Shown: in pieces, positions 8,682-17,459 of the stretch
Position numbering within the stretch: the first letter of the stretch is position 1
How the letters are laid out: each line of letters starts with the position of its first letter
Assembly (NCBI GenBank): GCA_964423425.1
Contig: CAYRES010000002.1
Coordinates: 1-64,000, forward strand
Length of the DNA: 64,000 nucleotides
Direction: 5' to 3'
Origin: CAYRES01 sp964423425
Lineage (GTDB): Bacteria > Actinomycetota > Thermoleophilia > RBG-16-64-13
Made by a program: the position numbers and the translations under genes
Notes under the pieces: generated by a model
The model's database searches: none
What the model saw: only the letters and a program-made list of their open reading frames with translations
Told to the model about the DNA's origin: nothing

Positions 8682-9497
8682 TTGATTCTCGAAGGAGTGG
8701 TCGCGCGTGCCGATTTCGTCTTGCTCAAGTCCCAGCGTTTGTCGGACAGTGCCGTTGAGCAGTTTGTGGCCCTCGTTCGCTCGCGCAGCCTGTTGCCGGG
8801 AACGAGGCTCCCATCGGAGCGCGAGATGGAAGACCTTCTCGGGGTGAGCCGGACATCGTATCGGGAAGCGGTTCGTATACTGGAAACCATGGGTATTCTG
8901 AGAGTCGTTCCCGGTCGTGGCACCTGGGTGGCGGATGATGCCGAGCGCCGATTGGTGAGTCTGGGAAGCCCTTGGCTCGCCATGCACGAGCGCGACGTCA
9001 AGGAACTCTTCGAAATGCGAGAGATTCTCGAAGTGAGGGCGGTTTCCATGGCTGCGGCTCGTCTCGAGGATGGCGATGTACGGCGGATGGAAGATGCCCT
9101 TGACGGCATGAGGGAGGCTGTGGCGACCGGCGATCCGCGGAAGATGGTGGCGGCCGACACTGCGTTCCATCTCTGTCTTGCCGACACCGCAGGCAACCGG
9201 GTGTTGGCTGCAGCAATCGCCGACCTGTACGAACACCTGGAGGAAACCCGCTTCGCCATGATCAGCATCCCCGGTCGGCCTGAGCGCATGGATAATGAGC
9301 ACAGAGAGATCGTGCGGAGCGTCGCCTCCCGCGATCCCGACAGGGCAGCTCTGGTCATGGCTGATCACGTAAGAAGGGTAGAACGTGAAGTCGTGGCGGC
9401 CGCTGCCGCGGGCAAGTTGAGCATAGGCATCGCGGCCCCGGACGAGATGACAGTACGGGGCGAGGTGGGAGCGTATCCAACGCGAGAAGGGGGTTGA
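8682..9497 (+). CDS. FadR-subfamily GntR transcriptional regulator (second copy)
   Basis: A regulator of about 271 residues with the same architecture as the first copy: winged helix (PGTRLPSEREMEDLLG, SRTSYREAVRILETMG, GILRVVPGRGTWV) followed by an FCD helical effector domain. The start is taken as TTG 8682, seven bases after GGGGAGG; a GTG at 8697 lacks spacing for a ribosome site. It is the first gene of the rightward operon, ahead of the solute-binding lipoprotein by about 86 bases, and its promoter carries TGGTTGGACCA at the start point. Autorepression together with control of the transporter and AOR genes is the simple reading. The effector is unknown but may be the transported compound. 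Confidence 0.92.
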   Translation: MILEGVVARADFVLLKSQRLSDSAVEQFVALVRSRSLLPGTRLPSEREMEDLLGVSRTSYREAVRILETMGILRVVPGRGTWVADDAERRLVSLGSPWLAMHERDVKELFEMREILEVRAVSMAAARLEDGDVRRMEDALDGMREAVATGDPRKMVAADTAFHLCLADTAGNRVLAAAIADLYEHLEETRFAMISIPGRPERMDNEHREIVRSVASRDPDRAALVMADHVRRVEREVVAAAAAGKLSIGIAAPDEMTVRGEVGAYPTREGG

Positions 9498-9583
9498 CGC
9501 CGCGAGTACACGAATGTGCGCAATCGGGCAGGAACAACGATGTTTCGTCGAACGCTGAACTCATTGATTGTGAGGGGGCAGCT

Positions 9584-10810
9584 GTGAAAAAGAATCCTAG
9601 TGTCCTCGTTGCCTGTATGGCTGTGCTCTTGGTCTTGGGTCTCGCGCTGGCAGGCTGTGGCGAATCGACCACTACCACGACTGCAGCGGAAACCACAACC
9701 ACCGGGGGTGGTGGCGAAACCACAACCACCTCAGCCGAAGGTGGAGAAATCATCATAGGCGCCGTGTTCGGCACCACCGGCAAGTATGCAGGCGGTGAAG
9801 CCGGTATCGGCAACGGTGCCCAGATGGCCATCGACGAAGTGAATGCCGCCGGTGGGATCGATGGCAAGAAACTGGTACTTGTGATCGAAGACACCACGTC
9901 CGAGCAGGCCGGCGCGGTGAACGCGTACAATCGCATCGTGGCCAAGGAACCATTGGTGGTGATCGACACCGCACTCAGCTCGTTTGTCCTGGCCCAGATG
10001 CAGGATATTGAGAAGGCACAGATTCCCACCTATCCCATGGGGGAGAATCCGGCCCTCACACAGCAGGGTAATCCCTGGATCCTCCGCTTCAGCACGCCGG
10101 ATAACGTGACGCCCGTGGCGGCCGTTCAGTTCGCTCTCGATGAACTGGGCAAGAGCAAGGTGGCCATTCTTCGTGTCAACAACGAATTCGGCCAGACGTG
10201 GGAGGAGCTCATCAAGGCCGAGCTGACCAACCGGGGTCTAGAGCCGGTTGCCGTCGAAGTCTTTGGTGCCGACGACAAGGACATGACGGCGCAGCTCAAC
10301 AACATCAAGTCGTCTGGTGCCGACGTCATGATTGTAACGGCCGATCCGACCACACACGCCGTCATCATCAAGCAACGCGTGCAATTCGGCATGAGCGACA
10401 TCGAGTATGTGGGGTCGAACACGGCGGTCATGCCGCAGACCCTCGAACTGCTGACCGGCGGAGAAGCAGAAGGCATCTACGCTCTTACGTCGGCGGTACC
10501 TCCGGAGGATCCGGATCCTGCCGTCCGTGAGTGGAACGAGAGGTACAAGGCTGAGTTCGGTATCGACGCCGACTACATTGCCGCCGATGCGTACGACGCG
10601 GTGATCATCACCGTGGACGCGGTGAGGAATGTAGGACTCGACCGTGCCGCCATTCGCGACTGGATTCTGGAGAATGTGAAGGGCGTCAAGGGCATGGGCA
10701 ACGTCTGGAACTTCACTCCCGAAGGTGACGGCGGCACCCAGGTGTCTATCGCCCAAGTCAAGGAAGGGGCGGTGGAGATTATCGAAACGATTGCGACCAA
10801 CATCGAGTAG
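9584..10810 (+). CDS. Branched-chain-amino-acid-type ABC transporter solute-binding lipoprotein
   Basis: A 408-residue periplasmic-binding-protein type 1 (Peripla_BP_6) lipoprotein that captures the substrate for the LivHMGF machinery encoded next to it. The signal sequence ends in the lipobox LALAGC; a Thr/Glu/Gly linker of about 35 residues follows, then the binding domain beginning IIIGAVFGTTGKYAGG. Start GTG 9584 is preceded by GAGGGGG at six bases; in-frame codons upstream do not encode a signal peptide. Family members bind leucine-type amino acids but also amides, urea and aromatic acids, so the ligand is open. The downstream half of the operon begins after a 10-N gap. Confidence 0.93.
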   Translation: MKKNPSVLVACMAVLLVLGLALAGCGESTTTTTAAETTTTGGGGETTTTSAEGGEIIIGAVFGTTGKYAGGEAGIGNGAQMAIDEVNAAGGIDGKKLVLVIEDTTSEQAGAVNAYNRIVAKEPLVVIDTALSSFVLAQMQDIEKAQIPTYPMGENPALTQQGNPWILRFSTPDNVTPVAAVQFALDELGKSKVAILRVNNEFGQTWEELIKAELTNRGLEPVAVEVFGADDKDMTAQLNNIKSSGADVMIVTADPTTHAVIIKQRVQFGMSDIEYVGSNTAVMPQTLELLTGGEAEGIYALTSAVPPEDPDPAVREWNERYKAEFGIDADYIAADAYDAVIITVDAVRNVGLDRAAIRDWILENVKGVKGMGNVWNFTPEGDGGTQVSIAQVKEGAVEIIETIATNIE

Positions 10811-11065
10811 TACGGTAGGCCGCGTGTAAGGGGGCGGCGCCGGCCCCCAGGCCCGCGCCCCCCCCCCCAACAAAAAAAAGAAACCGGGGCCGTTGCAGAT
10901 TAGGGCCNNNNNNNNNNGGCCCACAAATTGTTTTTGTCGGTGTCGGCGGTTTTTTGGGGGGGGCCCCCCCCCCCGGGCCGCCCCCCGCCCCGAACCAGAT
11001 CCTCTCGTCACGGGGCCTTTGCCTGATTCGGCCGGAGTGCCTCGCAGATTGGAGATACGGTCCAT
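10811..11065. other. Contig join: 10-N gap with low-complexity flanks
   Basis: After the binding-protein stop come G/C and A homopolymers, ten Ns (10908-10917), and further T, G and C runs to about 10990. These look like poor-quality contig ends rather than biology. The join itself is credible, because a LIV-type binding protein lies on the left and livH on the right in the same orientation. The true spacer sequence cannot be trusted and may have held a terminator or hairpin. Confidence 0.8.
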
Positions 11066-11932
11066 ATGGCACAGCTTCTCATCAGCGGACTTGCGATCGG
11101 GTGCATCTACTCGCTCGTGAGCCTGGGCTTCGTCATAACCTACAAGTCCATGAACATTCTCAACTTTGCCTACGGCGAGATGGTGACTCTGGGCGCCTAC
11201 TTCGGCACCACGTTGGCGCTGGGAGTGGGGCTCCCCACCGTGGTCGCCCTCGTGATCGATTTGGTGGCCTTGGCCGCCGTCGGCGTGGGGTTCGCCTTCC
11301 TGGTCTACCGTCCTTTGCGGAACAAACCCGTGCGCACCGTGGTCATCGCCACAATCGGCGTGAGTATTGCCATCCAGGCTCTCGTCCTCGTGATTTGGGG
11401 GCCCTATCCGAAGAGCATGCCGGCCCTCGGGGGGTCCAGACCCATCGACGTTCTCGGTCTCTCGATACTTCCGCAGCACCTCTACATCTTTGGGATCACC
11501 TTCGTTGTGGTGGCATTGCTGTGGCTCCTCTATAGCAAGACCACCATCGGGTGGAAGATGCAGGCCGTGGCCCAAGACGCCGAAGCCGCTCGCCTCATGG
11601 GCATCAACACCGACTTCATTATCGTGTTCACCTGGATTCTCAGCGCCGTGTTGGGCGGACTCGCCGGGTTTCTCCTCGCTCCCCTCTTCTTCATCAGTGT
11701 GACCGTGGGGTTCACCTCGATGCTGAAGGCTTTTGCGGCGTGCATCATCGGTGGTCTTGGGAGTCTGCCTGGGGCCTTGGTGGGAGGCTTGTTCATAGGC
11801 TTGGCTGAATCGCTACTGGCCGGTTACATCTCCAGCGCCTACAAGGACGTGCTCACGTTCGCCGTGCTGATCGTGGTTCTTCTGTTCATGCCACAAGGTC
11901 TGTTCGGCGAGAAGATAGGGGAGAAGGTGTAG
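11066..11932 (+). CDS. livH: Branched-chain-amino-acid-type ABC transporter permease LivH
   Basis: A 288-residue inner-membrane permease of about eight helices. The N-terminus (ISGLAIGCIYSLVSLGFV, then NILNFAYGEM) is the LivH signature; QDAEAARLMGINTDF is the cytoplasmic coupling loop that docks with the ATPases, and IIGGLGSLPGALVGGLFIG is the conserved near-C-terminal segment. The protein is complete at its N-terminus even though the preceding spacer contains the assembly gap. It is followed after two bases by livM, and works with it as a heterodimer. Confidence 0.95.
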   Translation: MAQLLISGLAIGCIYSLVSLGFVITYKSMNILNFAYGEMVTLGAYFGTTLALGVGLPTVVALVIDLVALAAVGVGFAFLVYRPLRNKPVRTVVIATIGVSIAIQALVLVIWGPYPKSMPALGGSRPIDVLGLSILPQHLYIFGITFVVVALLWLLYSKTTIGWKMQAVAQDAEAARLMGINTDFIIVFTWILSAVLGGLAGFLLAPLFFISVTVGFTSMLKAFAACIIGGLGSLPGALVGGLFIGLAESLLAGYISSAYKDVLTFAVLIVVLLFMPQGLFGEKIGEKV

Positions 11933-11934
11933 CC

Positions 11935-13017
11935 ATGCGTAGACGTGTCACGCTACTTCTCCCCGGCTTGCTCGTGGCTGTTGCGGTGCTCCTTCTCCTG
12001 CCGCATCTCATGTCATCCGACTACACCAAGCAGCTTCTCATTCAGGCCCTCATCTACATCGTCATCGTCGTGGGCTACAATTTTGTAACTGGTGATGTGG
12101 GTCAGCTCTCAATGGCACAGCAGGGTTTCTTCTGCCTTGGCGCCTATGCCACCGCCATCCTCACCACGACGGCGGGATGGTCTTGGTGGGGAGGTTTGGT
12201 GGGCTCCATTCTTGTCGCGGGTGCGGCGGGCATTGTGGTGGGGATTCCGACGCTCAAAGTCAAGGGCCAGTACATCATCATGGTGACGATGGCTTTTAGC
12301 GAGATAGTCCGCCTTGTGGCCACCAACTGGGGTGGGCTCACCGGAGGCGCCAGCGGTATTCCAAAGATACCGTCGCCGTCGCTCTTCGGCTGGCAGTTCA
12401 CAAGCAAGACCAGCATCTACTATCTCTTCTTGGCTATCGCTCTGTTGTTGATAGCGGCTGCATGGCGCATACGTAAGACCAAGTACGGCCGGGCATTCAT
12501 TGCCGTTCGAGACAGCGAGCTTGCGACCGACGTGATGGGCCTCAATACCACCTACATCAAGGTGGTTGCCTTCTTCCTGTCAGCGGTATTCGCTGGTGTG
12601 GGCGGCAGCATGTTCGCCTCTTCCTTCAATTACATCAGTCCCGACACCTTCACCTTGAGCCAGACCGTTCTGATTCTGGCCATGCTCTTGATTGGGGGAG
12701 AGGGCAGTCTTGCGGGTGCCATCGTCGGTGCAATCATCCTCACCTATCTGCCGGAAGCGCTGCGATTTGCCTCCAACTACTACATGTTCGTCTACGGTCT
12801 CCTCATTCTTCTCATCACGCTTTTCCTACCCGGTGGCGTGGTGGGATTCGTGAAGAACGTGTGGCGGCGCTACCTCGGTCCTCGGTTCTCGCACACGCCT
12901 CCACCGCCCGGACCTCCGCCTCATGAATTTGACGCTCGTGACCTTCTCCTGGGTCGGGGCGGAGGGCGATCCGCAGATCGAGGCCTCCGTGGGCGAGAGG
13001 CTGGTGATGAGACATGA
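11935..13017 (+). CDS. livM: Branched-chain-amino-acid-type ABC transporter permease LivM
   Basis: A 360-residue permease, partner of LivH. The region YNFVTGDVGQLSMAQQGFFCLGAYA is characteristic of LivM, and RDSELATDVMGLNTTYIK is the coupling loop. Membrane helices end near residue 312. The last 45 residues are proline-, glycine- and arginine-rich, unlike the family, and overlap the start of livG by ATGA; this tail may have arisen by loss of an earlier stop codon. The ATPase genes follow directly. Confidence 0.94.
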   Translation: MRRRVTLLLPGLLVAVAVLLLLPHLMSSDYTKQLLIQALIYIVIVVGYNFVTGDVGQLSMAQQGFFCLGAYATAILTTTAGWSWWGGLVGSILVAGAAGIVVGIPTLKVKGQYIIMVTMAFSEIVRLVATNWGGLTGGASGIPKIPSPSLFGWQFTSKTSIYYLFLAIALLLIAAAWRIRKTKYGRAFIAVRDSELATDVMGLNTTYIKVVAFFLSAVFAGVGGSMFASSFNYISPDTFTLSQTVLILAMLLIGGEGSLAGAIVGAIILTYLPEALRFASNYYMFVYGLLILLITLFLPGGVVGFVKNVWRRYLGPRFSHTPPPPGPPPHEFDARDLLLGRGGGRSADRGLRGREAGDET

Positions 13018-13790
13018 TTCTCGCAACCCAGGGCCTGACCAAGGTGTTCGGGGGTTTGACTGCGGTTGACGGCGTGGATCTGGAGATCAAGGAGCAGGAG
13101 ATAAGGGCGCTCATAGGACCCAACGGTTCAGGAAAGACCACGCTTCTCAACTGCATCTCGGGAGTGTACAAACCGGATGCCGGCTCTATTGAGTTCAATG
13201 GCGAGCAGGTGGCCGGTCTCGCACCGCACGCGCTGACCAGAAAAGGCATTGGGCGGACCTTCCAGGACATCAGACTCTTCCACAGTCTCACCGTGCTTCA
13301 GAATGTGATGGTGGCACTTCAGTTTCGAGCCAAGGCCATGATGGCGGAGGATGTGCTGGCGCTGCCTCGCTCCCGCCGGGAAGAGCGTCATATGCAGGAA
13401 GAAGCCTACGCGTATCTGGAGTTCGTCGGATTCACCGAGAAGTGGAACTCCCCGGCCGGAGGACTCTCCTATGGCCAGCGGCGCATGGTGGAGATTGCGA
13501 GAGCGTTGGCCACTGGAGCGAAGCTTCTCCTGCTCGACGAGCCGACGGCCGGGTTGAGCGGAGCCGCCATAGACCGGCTCACAGAAGGCATCTTACGCAT
13601 CAGAGGCGGTGGCCTCACCATCATAGTGGTGGAGCACAACATGCGTTTCGTGCTGAGCATCTGCGACCGTGTCACCGTACTCGATTTCGGCGAGAAGATC
13701 GTCGAAGGAACCCCGGACGAGTGTCGCAACAACCCACTCATCATCGAGTGTTTCTTGGGAGGGAGCTTTGGCGGCGATACTCAAGCTTGA
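13014..13790 (+). CDS. livG: ABC transporter ATP-binding protein LivG
   Basis: A 258-residue cytoplasmic ATPase that powers the LivHM permease. Walker A is GPNGSGKT at residues 35-42, the signature is LSYGQRRMVEIARAL, and Walker B is LLLLDEPTAGL. The normal LivG insertion between Walker A and the signature is present. The start ATG overlaps the livM stop by four bases, which indicates translational coupling. Confidence 0.95.
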   Translation: MILATQGLTKVFGGLTAVDGVDLEIKEQEIRALIGPNGSGKTTLLNCISGVYKPDAGSIEFNGEQVAGLAPHALTRKGIGRTFQDIRLFHSLTVLQNVMVALQFRAKAMMAEDVLALPRSRREERHMQEEAYAYLEFVGFTEKWNSPAGGLSYGQRRMVEIARALATGAKLLLLDEPTAGLSGAAIDRLTEGILRIRGGGLTIIVVEHNMRFVLSICDRVTVLDFGEKIVEGTPDECRNNPLIIECFLGGSFGGDTQA

Positions 13791-14493
13791 AGGAGTCCAC
13801 GTCCACTACGGACCCATTCATGTGCTTCACGGAATCAGCCTGGAGGTGGAGGAGGGAGAGTTGGTGGCCATCATCGGCTCCAATGGGGCGGGGAAGACCA
13901 CTCTGTTCCGCGCGATTGCCGGTCTGGCGCCCACTCCACCGAAGACCATCATGTTCGACGGGCGCTATGTCAATCACATGAGAGCGGAAAACATCGTCAA
14001 GCTCGGCTTGGTCACGGTTCCCCAAGGAAGGCGGATATTTCCCGGGCTCACAGTTCTCGAGAACCTGACCATTGCCACCTCCTCCTGGAAGAAGAGAGGG
14101 ATGAGTATCGCCGACGACCTCGCTCGTGTGTACGAGCTCTTCCCCCGGCTGGAGGAACGCCGCAACCAGCTCGGTTGGTCGCTGTCCGGCGGCGAGCAGC
14201 AGATGCTCGCCGTGGGGCGGGGCCTCATGTCTCGGCCCAAGCTACTGTTGCTCGACGAGCCGTCGGTCGGTCTTGCGCCGCGGGTGATGGACGAGATGTT
14301 CCGGGCCATCAAGAAGATCAACGAGGACGGCACAACCATCCTCGTGGTCGAGCAGAATGCGGCCCAAGCACTGGCTATTGCCGACCGTGGCTATGTGCTC
14401 GAGATGGGTGAGGTGGTACTGACGGACACGGCGGAGAGACTCATGAAGAACGACATGGTGAAGCAGGCATATGTCGGGGCGCTGGCGGGATGA
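13768..14493 (+). CDS. livF: ABC transporter ATP-binding protein LivF
   Basis: A 241-residue ATPase, partner of LivG. Walker A is GSNGAGKTT, the signature LSGGEQQMLAVGRGLM, Walker B LLLLDEPSVGLAP, and the stretch VPQGRRIFPGLTVLENL is typical of LivF. I place the start at TTG 13768 inside the last codons of livG, behind GGGAGGGAG; earlier in-frame codons lie deep in livG and encode nothing LivF-like. The overlap of 23 bases couples the two ATPases. The AOR gene follows 60 bases later in the same direction. Confidence 0.93.
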   Translation: MAAILKLEGVHVHYGPIHVLHGISLEVEEGELVAIIGSNGAGKTTLFRAIAGLAPTPPKTIMFDGRYVNHMRAENIVKLGLVTVPQGRRIFPGLTVLENLTIATSSWKKRGMSIADDLARVYELFPRLEERRNQLGWSLSGGEQQMLAVGRGLMSRPKLLLLDEPSVGLAPRVMDEMFRAIKKINEDGTTILVVEQNAAQALAIADRGYVLEMGEVVLTDTAERLMKNDMVKQAYVGALAG

Positions 14494-14553
14494 TTGCCAC
14501 GCTGCATGCAGATGGTCGGCAGACGCTTCGGGTCACGAGAAAGGACATGTAGC

Positions 14554-17259
14554 ATGACTCCCTTCGGCCACGCCGGCTACCGCCTGCGCGTCGACCTCAC
14601 CAACCGTACCGCCACCGTGGAGGAGATCCCCTCCGACTATGCCCGCACCTGGATGGGCGGCCGCGGCTACAACATGGAGGTCTTCTTCCGGGAAGTACCC
14701 CCCGACGCCGACCCCCGCGGTCCGGAGAACCTGCTGCTCTTCGGCGTGGGCCCTCTGACCGGCACCTCCTTCCCCGGCTCGCGCCTCAACGTGAGTGGTA
14801 GGTCCCCCCACACCGGATACCTGGGTGACTCCAACGCCGGGGGCTTCTTCGGGGCGGAGATGAAGTACGCCGGCTTCGACCAGTTCGTGATTGAAGGCCA
14901 GGCCGATGGCCCGGTGTACGTGCGTATCACCGATCACCAGGTGGAGATACGAGACGCCTCTCACCTGTGGAGTCTCGACACCTGGCAGACACAAGATACC
15001 CTGCGCCGGGAGCTCGCCGATCATACCGTGCAGGTGTGCTGCTGCGGCACCGCAGCCGTCAACGGCGTCTCCTACGCCAACCTCATGACCAACAACGCCC
15101 GGGCGCTGGGCCGTACGGGCATGGGCGCACTCATGGCCTCCAAGAACCTGAAGGCGGTGGCGGTCTCCGGTTCGGGCAGTGTGCGGGTGGCCCACCCGGA
15201 GAAGTTCCAAGAGCTCGTCGACTACTTCTGCCGGGCCCTCTACCACCACTCCAACTACCAAGAGCGGGGCATCACCGGTACCACCAACCTCATCCGCTTG
15301 GAACAAGCGGTGGGGATCGCCCCGGTGAACCACTTCCAGCAGGGAGTGTGCGACTACTGGGTGGAGGTGTCCGGCGAGATGGCCGCCGCCCGCTACAACG
15401 TGAAACGCAAAGGCTGCTTTGCCTGCATCGCCCCCTGTTCCCGCTACTACCAGCTGCCCGGCACCTTCGACGGCAGGCAAATAGCGGCCGAAGGCCCGGA
15501 GTTCGAGACGCTCTCCGGCTTCACCGTACGGGTGGGAAACCAAGACCTGAAACTGGCGCTCGCCTGTGCGGAGCTCGTGAACCGGGCGGGCGTTGACTCC
15601 ATCACCGCCGCCGAGTGCATCTCCTGGGCACAGGAGCTCTACCAGGAAGGTCTCCTCACCTCTGCAGACTGTGACGGCTTGGATCTCACCTTCGGGAACG
15701 GCGAGGCGGTCTACGCGCTGCTCCAGCAGATCATCAGAAACGAGGGCTTCGGGGCCGTGCTCTCCCAAGGGGTGGTGAAGGCGGCCGATACCCTGGGAGT
15801 GGGCCGCGACCTGTGCATGGAGGGCAAGAACTTGGAGCTCTTCATGGCCGATGTGCGGGGACTGAAGGCCTATGGCCTGGGGAACGCCGTGGCCTCCCGG
15901 GGAGCCGATCACCAGCGCTCCGATCCCATGTTTGAGATGTCGGAACGCACGGAGGAAGCCCGTGAGCACTTCGGCTCCGAGAACTGCGCGCTGCTTGTGC
16001 CTTGGGAGGGCAAAGGAAAGATGGTGCCCTGGTTTGAGGAGATCTGTGCACTCGCCGACTGCCTCTCCTTCTGCAAGATCGTAGGGGTCTCCATGGAGAC
16101 CGTACAGGAGCCCATGGCCCGCGACCTTTTCCGCCACTCCACCGGTTTCGAGGTGGACATCGAGGAGGTCATGCGCATCGGGGAGCGGCTGAACAACCTG
16201 GAGCGGGGCATTCTGGCCCGCTGGGGCCTTGGCCGCAACGACGACTACCTGCCCCGCCGCTTCCGGGAGGAGCCTCTCCACGCTCCCGGAGCCCCGGCCC
16301 ACGGCCTCATCTTCGAAAACGAGGAGCTCCTAGACGAGTACTACCGCTTCCGGGGCTGGGACTCAGAAAGCGGTCTTCCCACCGAGAAGAAGCTGAAAGA
16401 GCTGGGCCTCGGCTTCGTGGCCGAGGACCTGAAGAGACGAGGGATGGCCCTGGCTCCCGTCTACCGCGAGCGCTCGGACGTGGCCGAAGACGAAGAGGCC
16501 GCAAGCCTCGCCTCCACCACCGCCCGCTGGGCCTACCTGGCCAAGAAACTGGGGTCGGGAGAAGACTACCTGGCCCGCTACCGTCCTTCTGCCCCCGCCA
16601 CTCCCACCCCTCCGGAGGCCCCCGCCATGATGGCCAAGCGTCTCGCGGTTGATCCCACCCTCTGCACCGGCTGCCGTGCCTGTGAGATGGGTTGCTCCTT
16701 CGTGCATTCCGGGGAGTACTCGCCTTCGCTCTCCCGGCTGCGCGTGGTCAAGCTGGAGGAGCGGGGGGTGGACAGGCCCTGTGTGTGCCTGCGCTGTGCC
16801 AAGGCTCCGTGTGCCGCGGTCTGCCCGGAGGGGGCCATTACCCAAGACCCCGACACCAAGCTGGTGTCGGTGGATACCGGACTCTGCGTGGGTTGCGGTC
16901 TGTGTGAGGAAGCCTGTGTGGCCGGAGTGATACAGCTACATCCGGCCACGGCCCTTCCCCTGCTGTGTGACCTGTGTGGAGGCGATCCCGAGTGCGTGCG
17001 CCGCTGTCCCACCGGAGCTCTGCGCTTTCTGGAGGGGAGGGGCCTCGCCGGAGCCCGCACCCGGGAGGCCGCCGGATTGCGCACGGAGAGGCAACTTCAG
17101 AAGGCTTGGCGTGGGGAAGAGGTGAAGCGTCCGGTGGATACTCCCATGACCCCGCCCGACCCCTCTACCGGCGAGCCCATCACCCCCCCGCCGGTGTATG
17201 GCGGGAATCCGCCCCCGCCCTTGGAGGGGCGGGTGAAGTACGGGGAGCCGGTCGAGTAG
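14554..17259 (+). CDS. Aldehyde ferredoxin oxidoreductase fused to a multi-cluster ferredoxin
   Basis: A 901-residue fusion. Residues 1 to about 640 are a tungsten/molybdenum bis-pterin aldehyde:ferredoxin oxidoreductase, oxidising aldehydes to carboxylates; its [4Fe-4S] cysteines are C288, C291 and C295 (CFACIAPC) and probably C507. After a linker, residues 690-835 are a HycB-like ferredoxin with four sets of cysteines (CTGCRACEMGC, CLRCAKAPCAAVC, CVGCGLCEEAC, CDLCGGDPECVRRC), enough for four [4Fe-4S] clusters. A proline-rich tail ends the protein. In most AOR systems the ferredoxin-like subunit is a separate polypeptide; here it is covalently attached. The ATG at 14554 follows GAGAAAGGA. 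As the last gene of the gntR-liv operon it probably oxidises an aldehyde derived from the imported compound. Confidence 0.9.
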   Translation: MTPFGHAGYRLRVDLTNRTATVEEIPSDYARTWMGGRGYNMEVFFREVPPDADPRGPENLLLFGVGPLTGTSFPGSRLNVSGRSPHTGYLGDSNAGGFFGAEMKYAGFDQFVIEGQADGPVYVRITDHQVEIRDASHLWSLDTWQTQDTLRRELADHTVQVCCCGTAAVNGVSYANLMTNNARALGRTGMGALMASKNLKAVAVSGSGSVRVAHPEKFQELVDYFCRALYHHSNYQERGITGTTNLIRLEQAVGIAPVNHFQQGVCDYWVEVSGEMAAARYNVKRKGCFACIAPCSRYYQLPGTFDGRQIAAEGPEFETLSGFTVRVGNQDLKLALACAELVNRAGVDSITAAECISWAQELYQEGLLTSADCDGLDLTFGNGEAVYALLQQIIRNEGFGAVLSQGVVKAADTLGVGRDLCMEGKNLELFMADVRGLKAYGLGNAVASRGADHQRSDPMFEMSERTEEAREHFGSENCALLVPWEGKGKMVPWFEEICALADCLSFCKIVGVSMETVQEPMARDLFRHSTGFEVDIEEVMRIGERLNNLERGILARWGLGRNDDYLPRRFREEPLHAPGAPAHGLIFENEELLDEYYRFRGWDSESGLPTEKKLKELGLGFVAEDLKRRGMALAPVYRERSDVAEDEEAASLASTTARWAYLAKKLGSGEDYLARYRPSAPATPTPPEAPAMMAKRLAVDPTLCTGCRACEMGCSFVHSGEYSPSLSRLRVVKLEERGVDRPCVCLRCAKAPCAAVCPEGAITQDPDTKLVSVDTGLCVGCGLCEEACVAGVIQLHPATALPLLCDLCGGDPECVRRCPTGALRFLEGRGLAGARTREAAGLRTERQLQKAWRGEEVKRPVDTPMTPPDPSTGEPITPPPVYGGNPPPPLEGRVKYGEPVE

Positions 17260-17277
17260 AGTTGGTGGCTGCATCCC

Positions 17278-17296
17278 CGCACAAGGTAGTTGTGCG
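17278..17296 (+). terminator. Hairpin after the AOR gene
   Basis: CGCACAA and TTGTGCG form a perfect 7-bp stem around a GGTAG loop, 19 bases past the AOR stop. A second small hairpin, GGGGCC-GGTA-GGCCCC, lies at 17365-17380. The two flanking operons converge on this 200-base space, so a terminator function is reasonable, but there is no clear T-run after either stem. Confidence 0.35.
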
Positions 17297-17459
17297 CCGT
17301 TGGGGGTGGGATCAGCGGTGGGGCCGGGGACCAGAGCCCCGCCGCCATTCGTGGAGGTCATGCTGGGGCCGGTAGGCCCCACTACATCATTGCAGTTGCG
17401 CCTACACCTTGCGCGTTCAAGATGGGTCGGGGAGAGCAAGGAGCGAGAGCCAGGTCGGC

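Noticed and set aside
9659..9735. ACC/ACA-rich stretch that looks like a microsatellite
   Set aside because: It codes for the Thr/Glu linker after the lipobox; similar linkers occur in the other two binding proteins, so it is a protein feature rather than a DNA repeat element.
10238..11575. Minus-strand frame of 445 codons through the N gap
   Set aside because: It crosses ten unknown bases and artefactual homopolymers and is antisense to the binding protein and livH.
14533..16302. Minus-strand open frame of 589 codons inside the AOR gene
   Set aside because: It is complementary to coherent AOR codons, with no recognisable motif.
17365..17380. GGGGCC-GGTA-GGCCCC as a bidirectional terminator
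   Set aside because: The stem is only 6 bp and lacks a T-run on either strand; mentioned only as a minor hairpin.
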